28,243 nucleotides of DNA from NCBI GenBank assembly GCA_046717125.1, contig JBKJVQ010000104.1, positions 1 to 28,243 on the forward strand, given 5' to 3'. Shown here piece by piece: positions 20,883 through 28,243 of this stretch. The notes under the pieces were generated by a model. It had not been told where the DNA came from. It saw nothing but the letters and a program-made list of their open reading frames with translations, and ran no database searches. This DNA comes from JBKJVQ01 sp046717125. Lineage in GTDB: Bacteria; Pseudomonadota; Alphaproteobacteria; Rhizobiales; Methyloligellaceae. The position numbers and the translations under genes are program-made. Numbering within the stretch: position 1 is the stretch's first letter; the number at the start of each line of letters is the position of its first letter.

Positions 20883-22919
20883 TCAAATATCCAGTGCGTC
20901 GCTGCTGGCGAATTCCGCGGGTTCCTGGATGAAGCGGAAGCGCGACTCCGCTTTCGCGCCCATGAGGCGTTCGATGACGTCTGCTGTCGCACCGTCGAGA
21001 TCATCAACGATCTCGATGCGGAGCAACGTGCGCACGCTTGGGTCCATCGTCGTTTCCTTGAGCTGTCTGGGTAGCATCTCTCCCAGCCCTTTGAATCGGC
21101 TCACTTCCACCTTGCTGCGCCCGTTCAGCTCTTTCGCCAGGATTTCCGCTTTATGCGCATCGTCGCGCGCGTAGCGCACCTCCGCGCCCTGTGCGAGGCG
21201 GTAGAGAGGCGGGACAGCGAGATAGAGATGACCGGCTTCGATCAAGGGGCGCATCTCGCGGAAAAAGAACGTGATCAGCAGCGAAGCGATATGCGCGCCG
21301 TCGACATCGGCGTCGCACATGATGACAACTTTGCCGTAGCGCAAATCCTCCTGCCGGTAGCGCGCGCCCGTACCGCAGCCGAGCGCCAGCACAAGGTCGG
21401 AGATGAGCTGGTTGTCGGCGAGCTTGGTCGAGCTCGCGTTGGCGACGTTGAGGATCTTCCCGCGCAAAGGGAGCACGGCCTGAGTCGCGCGGTCCCGCGC
21501 CTGCTTCGCTGACCCGCCGGCGGAGTCGCCCTCGACCAGGAAAATCTCGGTCGAGGCAAGGTTCGTGGACGAACAATCGGCGAGCTTCCCGGGCAGGCGC
21601 AGCTTGCGCACGGCCGTCTGCCGGCTGACTTCTTTTTCCTTGCGCCGGCGTAAGCGTTCCTCGGCGCGCTCGATGGTCCAGTCGAGCAGCTTGTTGGCCT
21701 GTCCCGGATTGCCCGTGAGCCAGTGATCGAACGCGTCGCGCAGTGTGTTCTCGACGATGCGCTGGGCTTCGGGACTCGCCAGCCGGTCCTTGGTCTGGCC
21801 CTGAAATTCCGGCTCGCGGATGAACACGGAGAGAAGCGCACAGGCCGACGCGGTGACGTCCTCGGCCGTGATCTGCGCGGCGCGCTTCTCGGATTTGAGC
21901 TCGCCATAGCCGCGCATGGATTTCAGCAGCGCCGCGCGCAGGCCCGCCTCGTGCGTTCCGCCGTCGTGGGTGGGGATCGTGTTGCAGTAGGAATTGACGA
22001 ACCCGTCCGCGCTGCCGATCCAGGCAATCGCCCATTCTGCCGAGCCGCGCTGGCCGATATTGTCGGCGCGGCCGAAGAAGATGTCGCGCGTGACCCTGTC
22101 CTCGCCCTCGATCCGGCTCTCGAGAAAATCCTTCAGCCCGCCGGGGAAATGGAAAGTCGCTTCGGGCGGCGTGTCGTCGTCATGGATCAAAGACGGCGCG
22201 CAGGACCAGCGGATTTCCACGCCGCCGAAGAGATAGGCCTTCGACCGCGCCATGCGCATCAGGCGCGCGGGCTTGAACGCGGCTTCCTTGCCGAAAATCT
22301 TCGCGTCCGGCCGGAAGCGCACTTTCGTACCGCGCCGGTTCTTGATGCTGCCCAGCTTCTCAAGCGGGCTCGTCGGCAGCCCGCGCGAATAGGACTGACG
22401 ATAGAGTTGCTGACCGCGCGCAACCTCGACTTCCAGCCCCTCGGAAAGCGCGTTGACCACGGACACGCCGACGCCGTGCAGGCCGCCGGACGTCTCGTAG
22501 ACCTTGGAGTCGAACTTTCCGCCCGCATGCAGCGTCGTCATGATGACTTCGAGCGCGGATTTCGATTTGAATTTTGGGTGCGGATCGACGGGAATACCGC
22601 GACCGTTGTCCGTGACGGTCAGCCATCCGTCTTCCTCGAACGAGACCTCAATGCGGTTAGCGTGGCCGGCGACCGCCTCGTCCATGGCATTGTCGAGCAC
22701 CTCGGCGAAGAGATGGTGGAGCGCCTTCTCGTCCGTCCCGCCGATATACATGCCGGGCCGGCGGCGGACAGGCTCCAATCCCTCCAGAACCTCGATATCG
22801 GCGGCGGTATAGGTTCGCTCGCTCGCGTCGCGCTTCCCGGCCGCTTTCGACGACGGCTTGCGCACGGGCGCTTCATATTCGGCGTCGAGCTTGGCGAAGA
22901 GATCGCGAGGAGATGCCAT
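20883..22919 (-). CDS. parE: DNA topoisomerase IV subunit B (ParE)
   Basis: The protein has 678 residues. The GHKL ATPase motifs are EVLDNAMDEAVAGHA, VTDNGRGIPVDPHP and TSGGLHGVGVSVVNALSEG. The TOPRIM domain is EIFLVEGDSAGGSAKQARDR, LPLRGKILNVANAS and MCDADVDGAHIASLLITFFF, followed by SRFKGLGEMLPRQLKETTMD. With ParC it decatenates daughter chromosomes. ParE rather than GyrB is favoured by the shorter length and by IEVLEGLEPVRRRPGMYIGG with a ~40-residue N-terminal extension. Start ATG 22919 gives the family N-terminus (MASPRDLFAKLDAEYEAPV); no clear ribosome-binding site is visible. Confidence 0.94.
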   Translation of the reverse strand: MASPRDLFAKLDAEYEAPVRKPSSKAAGKRDASERTYTAADIEVLEGLEPVRRRPGMYIGGTDEKALHHLFAEVLDNAMDEAVAGHANRIEVSFEEDGWLTVTDNGRGIPVDPHPKFKSKSALEVIMTTLHAGGKFDSKVYETSGGLHGVGVSVVNALSEGLEVEVARGQQLYRQSYSRGLPTSPLEKLGSIKNRRGTKVRFRPDAKIFGKEAAFKPARLMRMARSKAYLFGGVEIRWSCAPSLIHDDDTPPEATFHFPGGLKDFLESRIEGEDRVTRDIFFGRADNIGQRGSAEWAIAWIGSADGFVNSYCNTIPTHDGGTHEAGLRAALLKSMRGYGELKSEKRAAQITAEDVTASACALLSVFIREPEFQGQTKDRLASPEAQRIVENTLRDAFDHWLTGNPGQANKLLDWTIERAEERLRRRKEKEVSRQTAVRKLRLPGKLADCSSTNLASTEIFLVEGDSAGGSAKQARDRATQAVLPLRGKILNVANASSTKLADNQLISDLVLALGCGTGARYRQEDLRYGKVVIMCDADVDGAHIASLLITFFFREMRPLIEAGHLYLAVPPLYRLAQGAEVRYARDDAHKAEILAKELNGRSKVEVSRFKGLGEMLPRQLKETTMDPSVRTLLRIEIVDDLDGATADVIERLMGAKAESRFRFIQEPAEFASSDALDI

Positions 22920-23013
22920 AAGCGCCGCTGGTCGAATCGAACGGAAAGAGCCCCTGCAAGGGGGTGACACGGCTTGAGGGCGCTGACAAGGCGCGGGGGA
23001 TGCCGCAGAGGCG

Positions 23014-23187
23014 TCAGTCGGCGGGTTTCTTCGGAGGTTTCGTCGCCTCCGGCGGCGCATCATTGGCCGGGTGGGGCGTTGCGAACGAGGGCGGATCGCT
23101 CGCAGGAAAGCTCTCGCGCGACGCCTCGTCGACAGTTTCGTCGCATTCAGGCTTGGACTCTCGGTCCGTCTTTTTCGGGTCGCTCAT
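23014..23187 (-). CDS. Small acidic/proline-rich protein, 57 residues
   Basis: The product starts MSDPKKTDRESKPECDE and contains VDEASRESFPASDPPSF, a motif seen in many short uncharacterised bacterial proteins (DEA-x-RESFPASDPP type), followed by a Pro/Lys-rich tail. No membrane segment or signal peptide is present and it is probably disordered. ATG 23187 has GGCGAG a few bases upstream. It lies on the same strand as parE and the PhoX-like gene. The function is unknown. Confidence 0.72.
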   Translation of the reverse strand: MSDPKKTDRESKPECDETVDEASRESFPASDPPSFATPHPANDAPPEATKPPKKPAD

Positions 23188-23254
23188 GATCTCGCCGCTC
23201 CATGTGGCGTCGATATAACGATTGACGCCGCAGGACGTTGCAATCGTGCGAAAC

Positions 23255-25267
23255 CTACCCGATCCGGCCGCCACCGGTCCTTGTGATCGCCAAAATGGCG
23301 GGGCGGGGCGGCAGGTTCGGATCGAAGTCGGGCCAGCGCGTCGCGGGGTCTTCGAAAGTGGACTCGCGTTCGAATCCCTTGAAGTTCTTCGTCCCGTCGG
23401 TGCCGGGATGCTGCACGGCGAGGAACAGCGTTTCGCCGTCCCTCGAGAAGCATGGTCCGCACACCTCCGCGCCGACCGGTGCGCGGAAGAAGCATCGCGA
23501 CAGCCGCCGTTCGTCCCCTTCCGTCGACACGGCGAAGAGTCCATCGGCGCGGCCTGTCTTCGGCCACCCCTTGCCCTGATCGGTCGAGATCCAGAGCCGG
23601 CCCTCGGCGTCGAACGCGCAATTGTCGGGGCATGCGAACCAGCCGTGCTGCGACTGGTCCGCATGCCAGAGCGCGCCGACGTCCGCGACGGATGGGTCGC
23701 CGCATTTCAGCAGCATGTCCCACGTAAAGCGCTCGGCCGCGTGGTTGCCGTCTGGCGGCGTCATCTCGACGATATGGCCGAACAGATTTGCAGGCCGCGG
23801 ATTGGCGGCCGATTCCTCGTCCGGCTTCCGGTCTTCGTTATTCGTGAGGATGACGTAAACCTTGCCGGTCTTGGGGTTCGGCTGCACGTCCTCGGGCCGG
23901 TCCATGCGCGTCGCGTGGAACTCATCGGCCGCAAGCCGCGCGTCGATCAGGACATCGGCCTGGCTGCGAAAGCCGCGCGCCTCCGTCAATGGGCCCTGTC
24001 CGTATATCAACGGGAGCCACGTCACGCTGCCGTCGTCGTCGAAGCGCGCAACAGACAGCGTGCCTTCCGAGAGAAGCGCCATGTTCGCGCGCCGGTCGTT
24101 AGGGTCGTATCTCCCGGACGAGACAAAGCGATAGACATAATCGTATTTCGCGTCGTCGCCGGAATAGACGACGACGCGGCCGTCACCGTTCAGGATCGGC
24201 TCGGCGCCTTCGTGACGGAACCGTCCCAGGGCCGTGTGCTTGACCGGCACGGACGACGCATCGAGCGGATCGACCTCGACGATCCAGCCGAAGCGGTTGG
24301 GCTCGTTGGGCTCCTTGTCGACATTGAAGCGCTCACGGAACATGCCCCAGGCCTGCCACAGGGCAGGAACGTCGTATCGGCCGTAGGAGGCGGCCTGATC
24401 GCCCCCTAGGCCCTTGGGGGGCTTGCCGTCCTCGCCGCGCGCGTCGGTCCAGAAATAGCCGTGGAAATTTTCCTCGGCCATCAGCCACGTGCCCCACGGC
24501 GTCATGCCGCCGGCGCAGTTGTTCAGTGTACCGATTATCGTGCGCCCGTCCGGATCGGCGTTTGTCCGGAGCCGCGCGTCACCGGAAGCAGGACCGTCGA
24601 CGGCCATCTTCGTTTCACTGGAGGAGATGCGGCGATTGTAGGGGCTGTCCAGCACGGTGCGCCATTGATCGCCATCGCGCCTGATCTCGATAATGGTCCC
24701 GCCATGCGCGGCCATTTCGATATCCACCATCTCGGGCGTGATGCCGGGAAAGCTGAAATCGTCGTGCCGGCCGACGCCCGGGAACATCACCTCCTCGTTC
24801 GTATATTCATGGTTCACGCAGAGCAGCGCGCGCGTCCCGCTGTCGTCCAGCGGTACCAAGCCGAGATAATCGTTGTTGTAGCCGAACTGCCGGAGCTGGC
24901 TGGCCGCGGACTGATTGCGCGGATCGAACGGTGGGGAATCCGAAAACACCGGATCGCCCCAGCGCAGCAGGACATACGCGTCATATCCAGGCGCAAGGTG
25001 GTGCCGGCCGTCGATCGGGGCCGTCACCTCGTCGAACGAGAACGACGGCGCATCAAATCCTGCCGCCTGTGCGGGATGCGCGCGCGCGCTGCCGGGACCG
25101 AACAGCGCGGTCACAGCCGCGACGCCGATCCCGCCCGATATCACGCCACGGCGTGTGTAGCGCCGGAGGATCACATCGCCGATCGTCTCAGCATCGTCGG
25201 GGCTGCGCGGAATATCGTCATGCGCCTCGTAGGCCTCGGCGCGGTTGGAATAGAGGTCGCGGTTCAT
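23255..25267 (-). CDS. PhoX-family (DUF839) protein, Tat-exported
   Basis: The protein has 670 residues. A Tat signal is visible at about residues 35-65 (RRYTRRGVISGGIGVAAVTA, ending in SARA). The mature part matches PhoX/DUF839 calcium-dependent phosphatase-like proteins: YGYNNDY-type FGYNNDYLGLVPL, ALLCVNHEYTNEEVMFPG, NNCAGGMTPWGTWLMAEENF, GRFRHEGAEPILNGDGRVVV, YSGDDAKYDYVYRFVSS, RPEDVQPNPKTGKVYVILTN, and LWISTDQG near the C-terminus. Periplasmic alkaline phosphatase activity is likely but not certain, as many DUF839 proteins are untested. No pho box was identified. The ATG at 25267 has GGAG only 1 nt away, so the exact start is uncertain. Confidence 0.88.
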   Translation of the reverse strand: MNRDLYSNRAEAYEAHDDIPRSPDDAETIGDVILRRYTRRGVISGGIGVAAVTALFGPGSARAHPAQAAGFDAPSFSFDEVTAPIDGRHHLAPGYDAYVLLRWGDPVFSDSPPFDPRNQSAASQLRQFGYNNDYLGLVPLDDSGTRALLCVNHEYTNEEVMFPGVGRHDDFSFPGITPEMVDIEMAAHGGTIIEIRRDGDQWRTVLDSPYNRRISSSETKMAVDGPASGDARLRTNADPDGRTIIGTLNNCAGGMTPWGTWLMAEENFHGYFWTDARGEDGKPPKGLGGDQAASYGRYDVPALWQAWGMFRERFNVDKEPNEPNRFGWIVEVDPLDASSVPVKHTALGRFRHEGAEPILNGDGRVVVYSGDDAKYDYVYRFVSSGRYDPNDRRANMALLSEGTLSVARFDDDGSVTWLPLIYGQGPLTEARGFRSQADVLIDARLAADEFHATRMDRPEDVQPNPKTGKVYVILTNNEDRKPDEESAANPRPANLFGHIVEMTPPDGNHAAERFTWDMLLKCGDPSVADVGALWHADQSQHGWFACPDNCAFDAEGRLWISTDQGKGWPKTGRADGLFAVSTEGDERRLSRCFFRAPVGAEVCGPCFSRDGETLFLAVQHPGTDGTKNFKGFERESTFEDPATRWPDFDPNLPPRPAILAITRTGGGRIG

Positions 25268-25398
25268 GCTCCGAAACTAGCGGAGCGAGATGACATTTCT
25301 GCGGACCCTCGCTCATATCGCGTTCGCACGTTCCAATCCGAGCCGTGTCGCGTTAGTGGTCAATAGAAAGCGCAGAAGCAGAGGAAGAACAGGCGATC

Positions 25399-25953
25399 AT
25401 GGCGGAACAGACTCCCGTATGCGACTTCGGCTGGAAGGCCCCCGACTTCACCCTACCCGGCGTCGACGGCCGCACCCATTCGCTCTCGGAGCTGAACGGC
25501 GATGCGGGCACGCTCATCATGTTCATCTGTAACCACTGCCCGTACGTGCAGGCCGTGATCGATCGCATCGTGCGCGACGCCAACGCGTTGCAGGGGCTGG
25601 GCGTTCGGGCGGTCGCGATCAGCTCGAACGATGTAACCACGCACCCCGACGATTCGTTCGAGAACATGAAGTTGTTCGCCGAGAAACACGGCTTCACGTT
25701 TCACTATCTTTACGACGAGAGCCAGGAGGTGGCGCGCGCCTACGACGCCGCCTGCACGCCGGATTTTTTCGGCTTCAACAAAGACCTTGAGTTGCAATAT
25801 CGCGGCCGTCTCGATGCCAGCCGCAAAGAAGCGGGCCCCGGCGATCTGCGCCGCGACCTGTTCGAGGCAATGCGCGAGGTGGCGGAGACGGGTCAGGGCC
25901 CCCGCGAGCAGATCCCGTCAATAGGCTGCTCAATCAAGTGGAAGGCGGCTTAG
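25399..25953 (+). CDS. Thioredoxin-family (AhpC/TSA-like) protein
   Basis: The protein has 184 residues with a thioredoxin/peroxiredoxin-like fold: GWKAPDFTLPGVDGRTHSL, LIMFICNHCPYVQAVIDRI with a CNHC (CxxC) redox motif at about residues 44-47, VRAVAISSNDVTTHPDDSF, FTFHYLYDESQEVARAY and the cis-Pro strand AACTPDFFGFN. It probably acts as a thiol oxidoreductase; the partner is unknown. ATG 25399 is preceded by AGGAAGAACAGG. A degraded paralogue lies at 20595-20792, in the opposite orientation. The gene ends 37 nt from the convergent membrane protein gene. Confidence 0.9.
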   Translation: MAEQTPVCDFGWKAPDFTLPGVDGRTHSLSELNGDAGTLIMFICNHCPYVQAVIDRIVRDANALQGLGVRAVAISSNDVTTHPDDSFENMKLFAEKHGFTFHYLYDESQEVARAYDAACTPDFFGFNKDLELQYRGRLDASRKEAGPGDLRRDLFEAMREVAETGQGPREQIPSIGCSIKWKAA

Positions 25954-25990
25954 CCGGGGGGCCAGGAACGCCACCCGGAATGCTGACGCT

Positions 25991-26515
25991 TCAAACCCAC
26001 CGCGGCACGTGCCGCCGGTAATCCTCGTATGCCGCGCCAAAGCGGTCGGCGAGGTAAGCTTCCTCGGGCTTGACCACTGCGTGGTGAAGCGCCCAGGCCA
26101 TTATGGGGAGAAGCAGCACCATCCAAAGATTGGTCAGCGCGATGGCGAGACCGAGAAAAATCACCAGCATGGCGATATAGATCGGATTGCGGCTGAGCCC
26201 GTATGCGCCTCCTGTGACGATCGCCGTTGTTGGCTGCCAGGTCGGAACATGGCTCCCCGCGTTCAGAATGTCCCGTACGGCCCACAGCGAGATGAAAAGG
26301 CCCGCGAGCGTCAGGCCGCCCCCCGCCATGAATGCGGCCGAGGATGCACGCGCGAATCCCGGACCGAGGGGGAAAAGAACAGCGAGCACGCATCCGAGCA
26401 CAAGCGCGCCGAGAAATATGACCGGAGGATGCAATGCGACGGGCGCAATGGCGGATCTTTGCACCCTCTCCGAGGGTCCCAACATTGGTGCACCTTTCTT
26501 TTCGGCCTGTTGCAT
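25991..26515 (-). CDS. Isoprenylcysteine carboxyl methyltransferase-like membrane protein
   Basis: The protein has 174 residues. Hydrophobic segments lie at about 30-50 (PPVIFLGALVLGCVLAVLF), 60-80 (FMAGGGLTLAGLFISLWAV) and 115-145 (AMLVIFLGLAIALTNLWMVL). The ICMT/PEMT signature is present: GAYGLSRNPIYIAML, then KPEEAYLADRFGAAYEDYRRHVPRWV at the C-terminus (cofactor-binding His/Glu/Arg region). These enzymes are SAM-dependent methyltransferases embedded in the inner membrane; the bacterial substrate is unknown. Start ATG 26515; an internal ATG at 26485 is an alternative. It diverges from the exported protein gene. Confidence 0.86.
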   Translation of the reverse strand: MQQAEKKGAPMLGPSERVQRSAIAPVALHPPVIFLGALVLGCVLAVLFPLGPGFARASSAAFMAGGGLTLAGLFISLWAVRDILNAGSHVPTWQPTTAIVTGGAYGLSRNPIYIAMLVIFLGLAIALTNLWMVLLLPIMAWALHHAVVKPEEAYLADRFGAAYEDYRRHVPRWV

Positions 26516-26528
26516 GCGTTTCCAATCC

Positions 26529-26534
26529 TATAAT
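26529..26534 (+). promoter_or_regulatory. Possible -10 element
   Basis: A perfect TATAAT lies 37 nt before the exported protein's ATG, in the divergent gap. No convincing -35 sequence is found at 16-18 bp upstream. Confidence 0.3.
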
Positions 26535-26570
26535 AGAAGCGCTGTGCAGTGTCGCCACCGGGGGGACCCC

Positions 26571-27026
26571 ATGTTTGCTCGTACGTTGCTGTTTTCGGCC
26601 TTCGCCATCGCTTCGATGGCAGTCGTCGCCACCGGTCCCGCGCTTTCCCAGGCGCTCGACATCGCCAAGAGCGTGCCCACCCATCTGTCGGAAGCGACGT
26701 CGGGCGGCGCGTGGACGAAGGGCGAGCAGAGCGGCGTCTATCGCGTCATGTCGCTTGTCGTTCCGTCCGGAGAATCGTCGCATTCCGAAGTTGTCGTGCA
26801 GTGGCTGCAGCTTGAAGAAAATAAACCCGATCCGACGGTGATCGAGACAATCGCCATCAAGGAAGTGAACGATCAGCAGCTTCAGGGCGCGTTCGTCACG
26901 CTCGAGACGGAAAAGGACAACGAGGCCACGCTCGTCGTCAGTTCGTACGATCCGATCGAGGACAAGGACATTTCCATCAGCATCCGGCTGACCGAGCCCG
27001 GCAAGTACGAAATCGTCAAGAAATAG
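26571..27026 (+). CDS. Small exported protein of unknown function
   Basis: The protein has 151 residues. Residues 1-~28 form a signal peptide (MFARTLLFSAFAIASMAVVA, then TGPALSQA). The mature ~123 residues are acidic and beta-rich in appearance (YRVMSLVVPSGESSHSEVVV, QWLQLEENKPDPTVIETI, VTLETEKDNEATLVVSS). I do not recognise the family. ATG 26571 follows GGGGGGA at suitable spacing; the longer open frame upstream is antisense to the membrane protein gene and was rejected. It probably resides in the periplasm. Confidence 0.8.
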   Translation: MFARTLLFSAFAIASMAVVATGPALSQALDIAKSVPTHLSEATSGGAWTKGEQSGVYRVMSLVVPSGESSHSEVVVQWLQLEENKPDPTVIETIAIKEVNDQQLQGAFVTLETEKDNEATLVVSSYDPIEDKDISISIRLTEPGKYEIVKK

Positions 27027-27120
27027 CGCGGCGCGCGGTTTGCAGCAGACGATTCGACAAGATTCTGGTGGTGCGGCGTCGGGCATGGAGTCGTGCGACC
27101 ATCGAACTCCCCATTTATTC

Positions 27121-27149
27121 TTGCAAATTGGCCGTACCGGTCCTATCTG
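27121..27149 (+). promoter_or_regulatory. Possible promoter upstream of the RNA helicase gene
   Basis: TTGCAA (27121-27126) and TATCTG (27144-27149) are 17 bp apart. The 369-bp stretch 27027-27395 holds no gene; it contains this candidate and the RIME-like repeat. If used, the helicase mRNA leader would be ~240 nt and would include the repeat. Confidence 0.25.
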
Positions 27150-27202
27150 ACGTGTCGAGGGACCCGCACGATCGCATCAAGAAGCGCGTCCCATGCGGCC
27201 TG

Positions 27203-27313
27203 GATCACGATGACTTCGGATTCAATCGATCCTGAAGTCATGAACGTGACCGGATTCTAAGTTTGAGCATGATGTTGTCCGAAAACCGCTGCACAATTTT
27301 CGGCATTATGCTC
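27203..27313. repeat. RIME-like 111-bp bipartite palindromic repeat, second full copy
   Basis: Inverted relative to the copy at 2038-2148 and the same length. It begins GATCACGATGACTTCGG and ends CGGCATTATGCTC, with both palindromes recognisable. It lies between the exported protein gene and the helicase gene. Confidence 0.8.
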
Positions 27314-27395
27314 GATCGCGCCATGACCCGTCGATCGGCTTGCGCACCATCGAACAATCCGCCGCCCACGGGGTGCCGGTGAAAACCAGGATCTA

Positions 27396-28243
27396 ATGAA
27401 CTTCTCAGAACTCGGACTAAGCCAGAAGGTACTCTCTGCCGTCGAGGCAGCGGGCTACACCGTCCCTACCCCAATCCAAGCCAAGGCCATACCGGTGGCA
27501 GTCGCGGGACGCGACGTGCTCGGTATTGCGCAGACTGGCACCGGCAAGACAGGCGCATTCGTGCTGCCCATGCTGACCCGGCTCGAACGCGGACGCGCGC
27601 GAGCGCGCATGCCACGCTCCCTCATTCTTGAGCCAACACGCGAACTCGCGGCGCAGGTCGCCGAACAGTTCGAAACGCTCGGGAGGAGCCACCGCCTCAC
27701 GGTCGCGCTCCTGATCGGAGGCGTGTCGTTCGACGACCAGGACAGGAAGCTCGATCGTGGCGCGGACATCGTGATCGCGACGCCCGGACGGCTTCTCGAC
27801 CATTTCCAGCGCGGCAAGCTTATGCTGAACGGGATCGAGATTTTCGTCGTGGACGAAGCAGATCGCATGCTGGATATGGGTTTCATCCCCGATATCGAGC
27901 GCATCTGTAAGCTCCTGCCCTTCACCCGGCAGACGCTGTTCTTCTCGGCGACCATGCCCCCGGAGATCCAGCGACTGGTCGACAATTTCCTGCATTGCCC
28001 GGAACGGGTCGAAGTCTCACCCTCCGCGACTGCCGCTTCCACCATCACGCAGCGGCTCAAATGGACCGATAGCGATCCCAAGTCGAAGCGCGCGGCATTG
28101 CGCGATCTGATGCGCGAACAATCGGTGAAGAGCGGCATCATCTTTTGTAACCGCAAGCGCGATGTGGGGATCGTGCACCGCAGCCTTGCCCGGCACGGCT
28201 TCAATGTCGGCGCGCTGCATGGCGACCTCGACCAGCATCAGCG
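27396..28243 (+). CDS. rhlE: DEAD-box RNA helicase, RhlE type (cut by window edge)
   Basis: The first 282 codons are present. The Q motif GYTVPTPIQ (20-28), Walker A AQTGTGKT (45-52), PTRELAAQ (80-87), TPGRLLD (129-135), DEAD (153-156, followed by RMLDMGF), SAT and the start of helicase domain 2 (GIIFCNRKRDVG, ALHGDLDQ) are intact. This is the ATP-dependent RNA helicase core; RhlE-type proteins act in RNA decay, ribosome assembly and cold adaptation. The F-x17-Q-motif start and AGGA 4 nt before ATG 27396 fix the start. The C-terminus is beyond the window, so RhlE versus a close relative cannot be settled. Confidence 0.9.
   Translation, partial: MNFSELGLSQKVLSAVEAAGYTVPTPIQAKAIPVAVAGRDVLGIAQTGTGKTGAFVLPMLTRLERGRARARMPRSLILEPTRELAAQVAEQFETLGRSHRLTVALLIGGVSFDDQDRKLDRGADIVIATPGRLLDHFQRGKLMLNGIEIFVVDEADRMLDMGFIPDIERICKLLPFTRQTLFFSATMPPEIQRLVDNFLHCPERVEVSPSATAASTITQRLKWTDSDPKSKRAALRDLMREQSVKSGIIFCNRKRDVGIVHRSLARHGFNVGALHGDLDQHQ

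Noticed and set aside
21723..22967. A 414-codon plus-strand frame
   Set aside because: It is antisense to parE.

Overview
The window looks like a chromosomal segment of a GC-rich, C1-oxidising alphaproteobacterium of the Hyphomicrobiales type. The evidence is a tetrahydromethanopterin (H4MPT)-linked formaldehyde oxidation island (fae, mtdB, mch and cofactor biosynthesis genes), an alphaproteobacterial glnB-glnA pair behind a sigma-54 promoter, parE, and rhizobial-style palindromic intergenic repeats. The genus cannot be fixed from the sequence.

Layout. 1-582: the N-terminal part of a tyrosine integrase runs off the left edge, and the DNA before its start carries phased short direct repeats. 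580-8084: a pterin carbinolamine dehydratase gene diverges from a plus-strand block: beta-RFAP synthase, mtdB, ATP-grasp ligase, mch, second ATP-grasp ligase, CitG-like protein, fae. A strong hairpin terminator at 8213-8254 closes the block. 8211-10196: a HisA/HisF-related gene and a hydantoinase/actin-fold gene are divergent. 10319-14185: a tight minus-strand operon holds an MfnB-type synthase, FolB, an amino-acid-kinase-like protein, a dihydropteroate-synthase-like protein and a DUF447 protein. 14214-17487: a secreted TPR protein and NAD(P)HX repair enzyme. 17731-19553: glnB-glnA. 19558-20882: a membrane reading frame with no stop of its own, a SnoaL-like gene and a thioredoxin-family pseudogene. 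20883-28243: parE, a 57-residue protein, a Tat-exported PhoX-type protein, the intact thioredoxin-family paralogue, an ICMT-like membrane protein, a small exported protein and the first 282 codons of an RhlE-type helicase.

How the genes work together. Fae condenses formaldehyde with H4MPT, MtdB oxidises methylene-H4MPT and Mch hydrolyses methenyl-H4MPT. Most of the surrounding genes plausibly build the two cofactors: beta-RFAP synthase, FolB and the DHPS-like protein for H4MPT, and the MfnB-like, kinase-like, hydantoinase-like and ATP-grasp proteins for methylofuran. The formyltransferase/hydrolase (fhc) genes and the mfnC aminotransferase are not in the window.

Most notable observations. 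Several families of palindromic repeats have invaded this island, and two copies sit in frame inside cofactor-biosynthesis genes (the HisA-like protein and the first ATP-grasp protein). RIME-like elements supply the stop codons of two genes. The CitG-like gene has no stop and is open in frame into fae. A decayed paralogue of the 25.4 kb thioredoxin-family gene lies at 20.6-20.8 kb.
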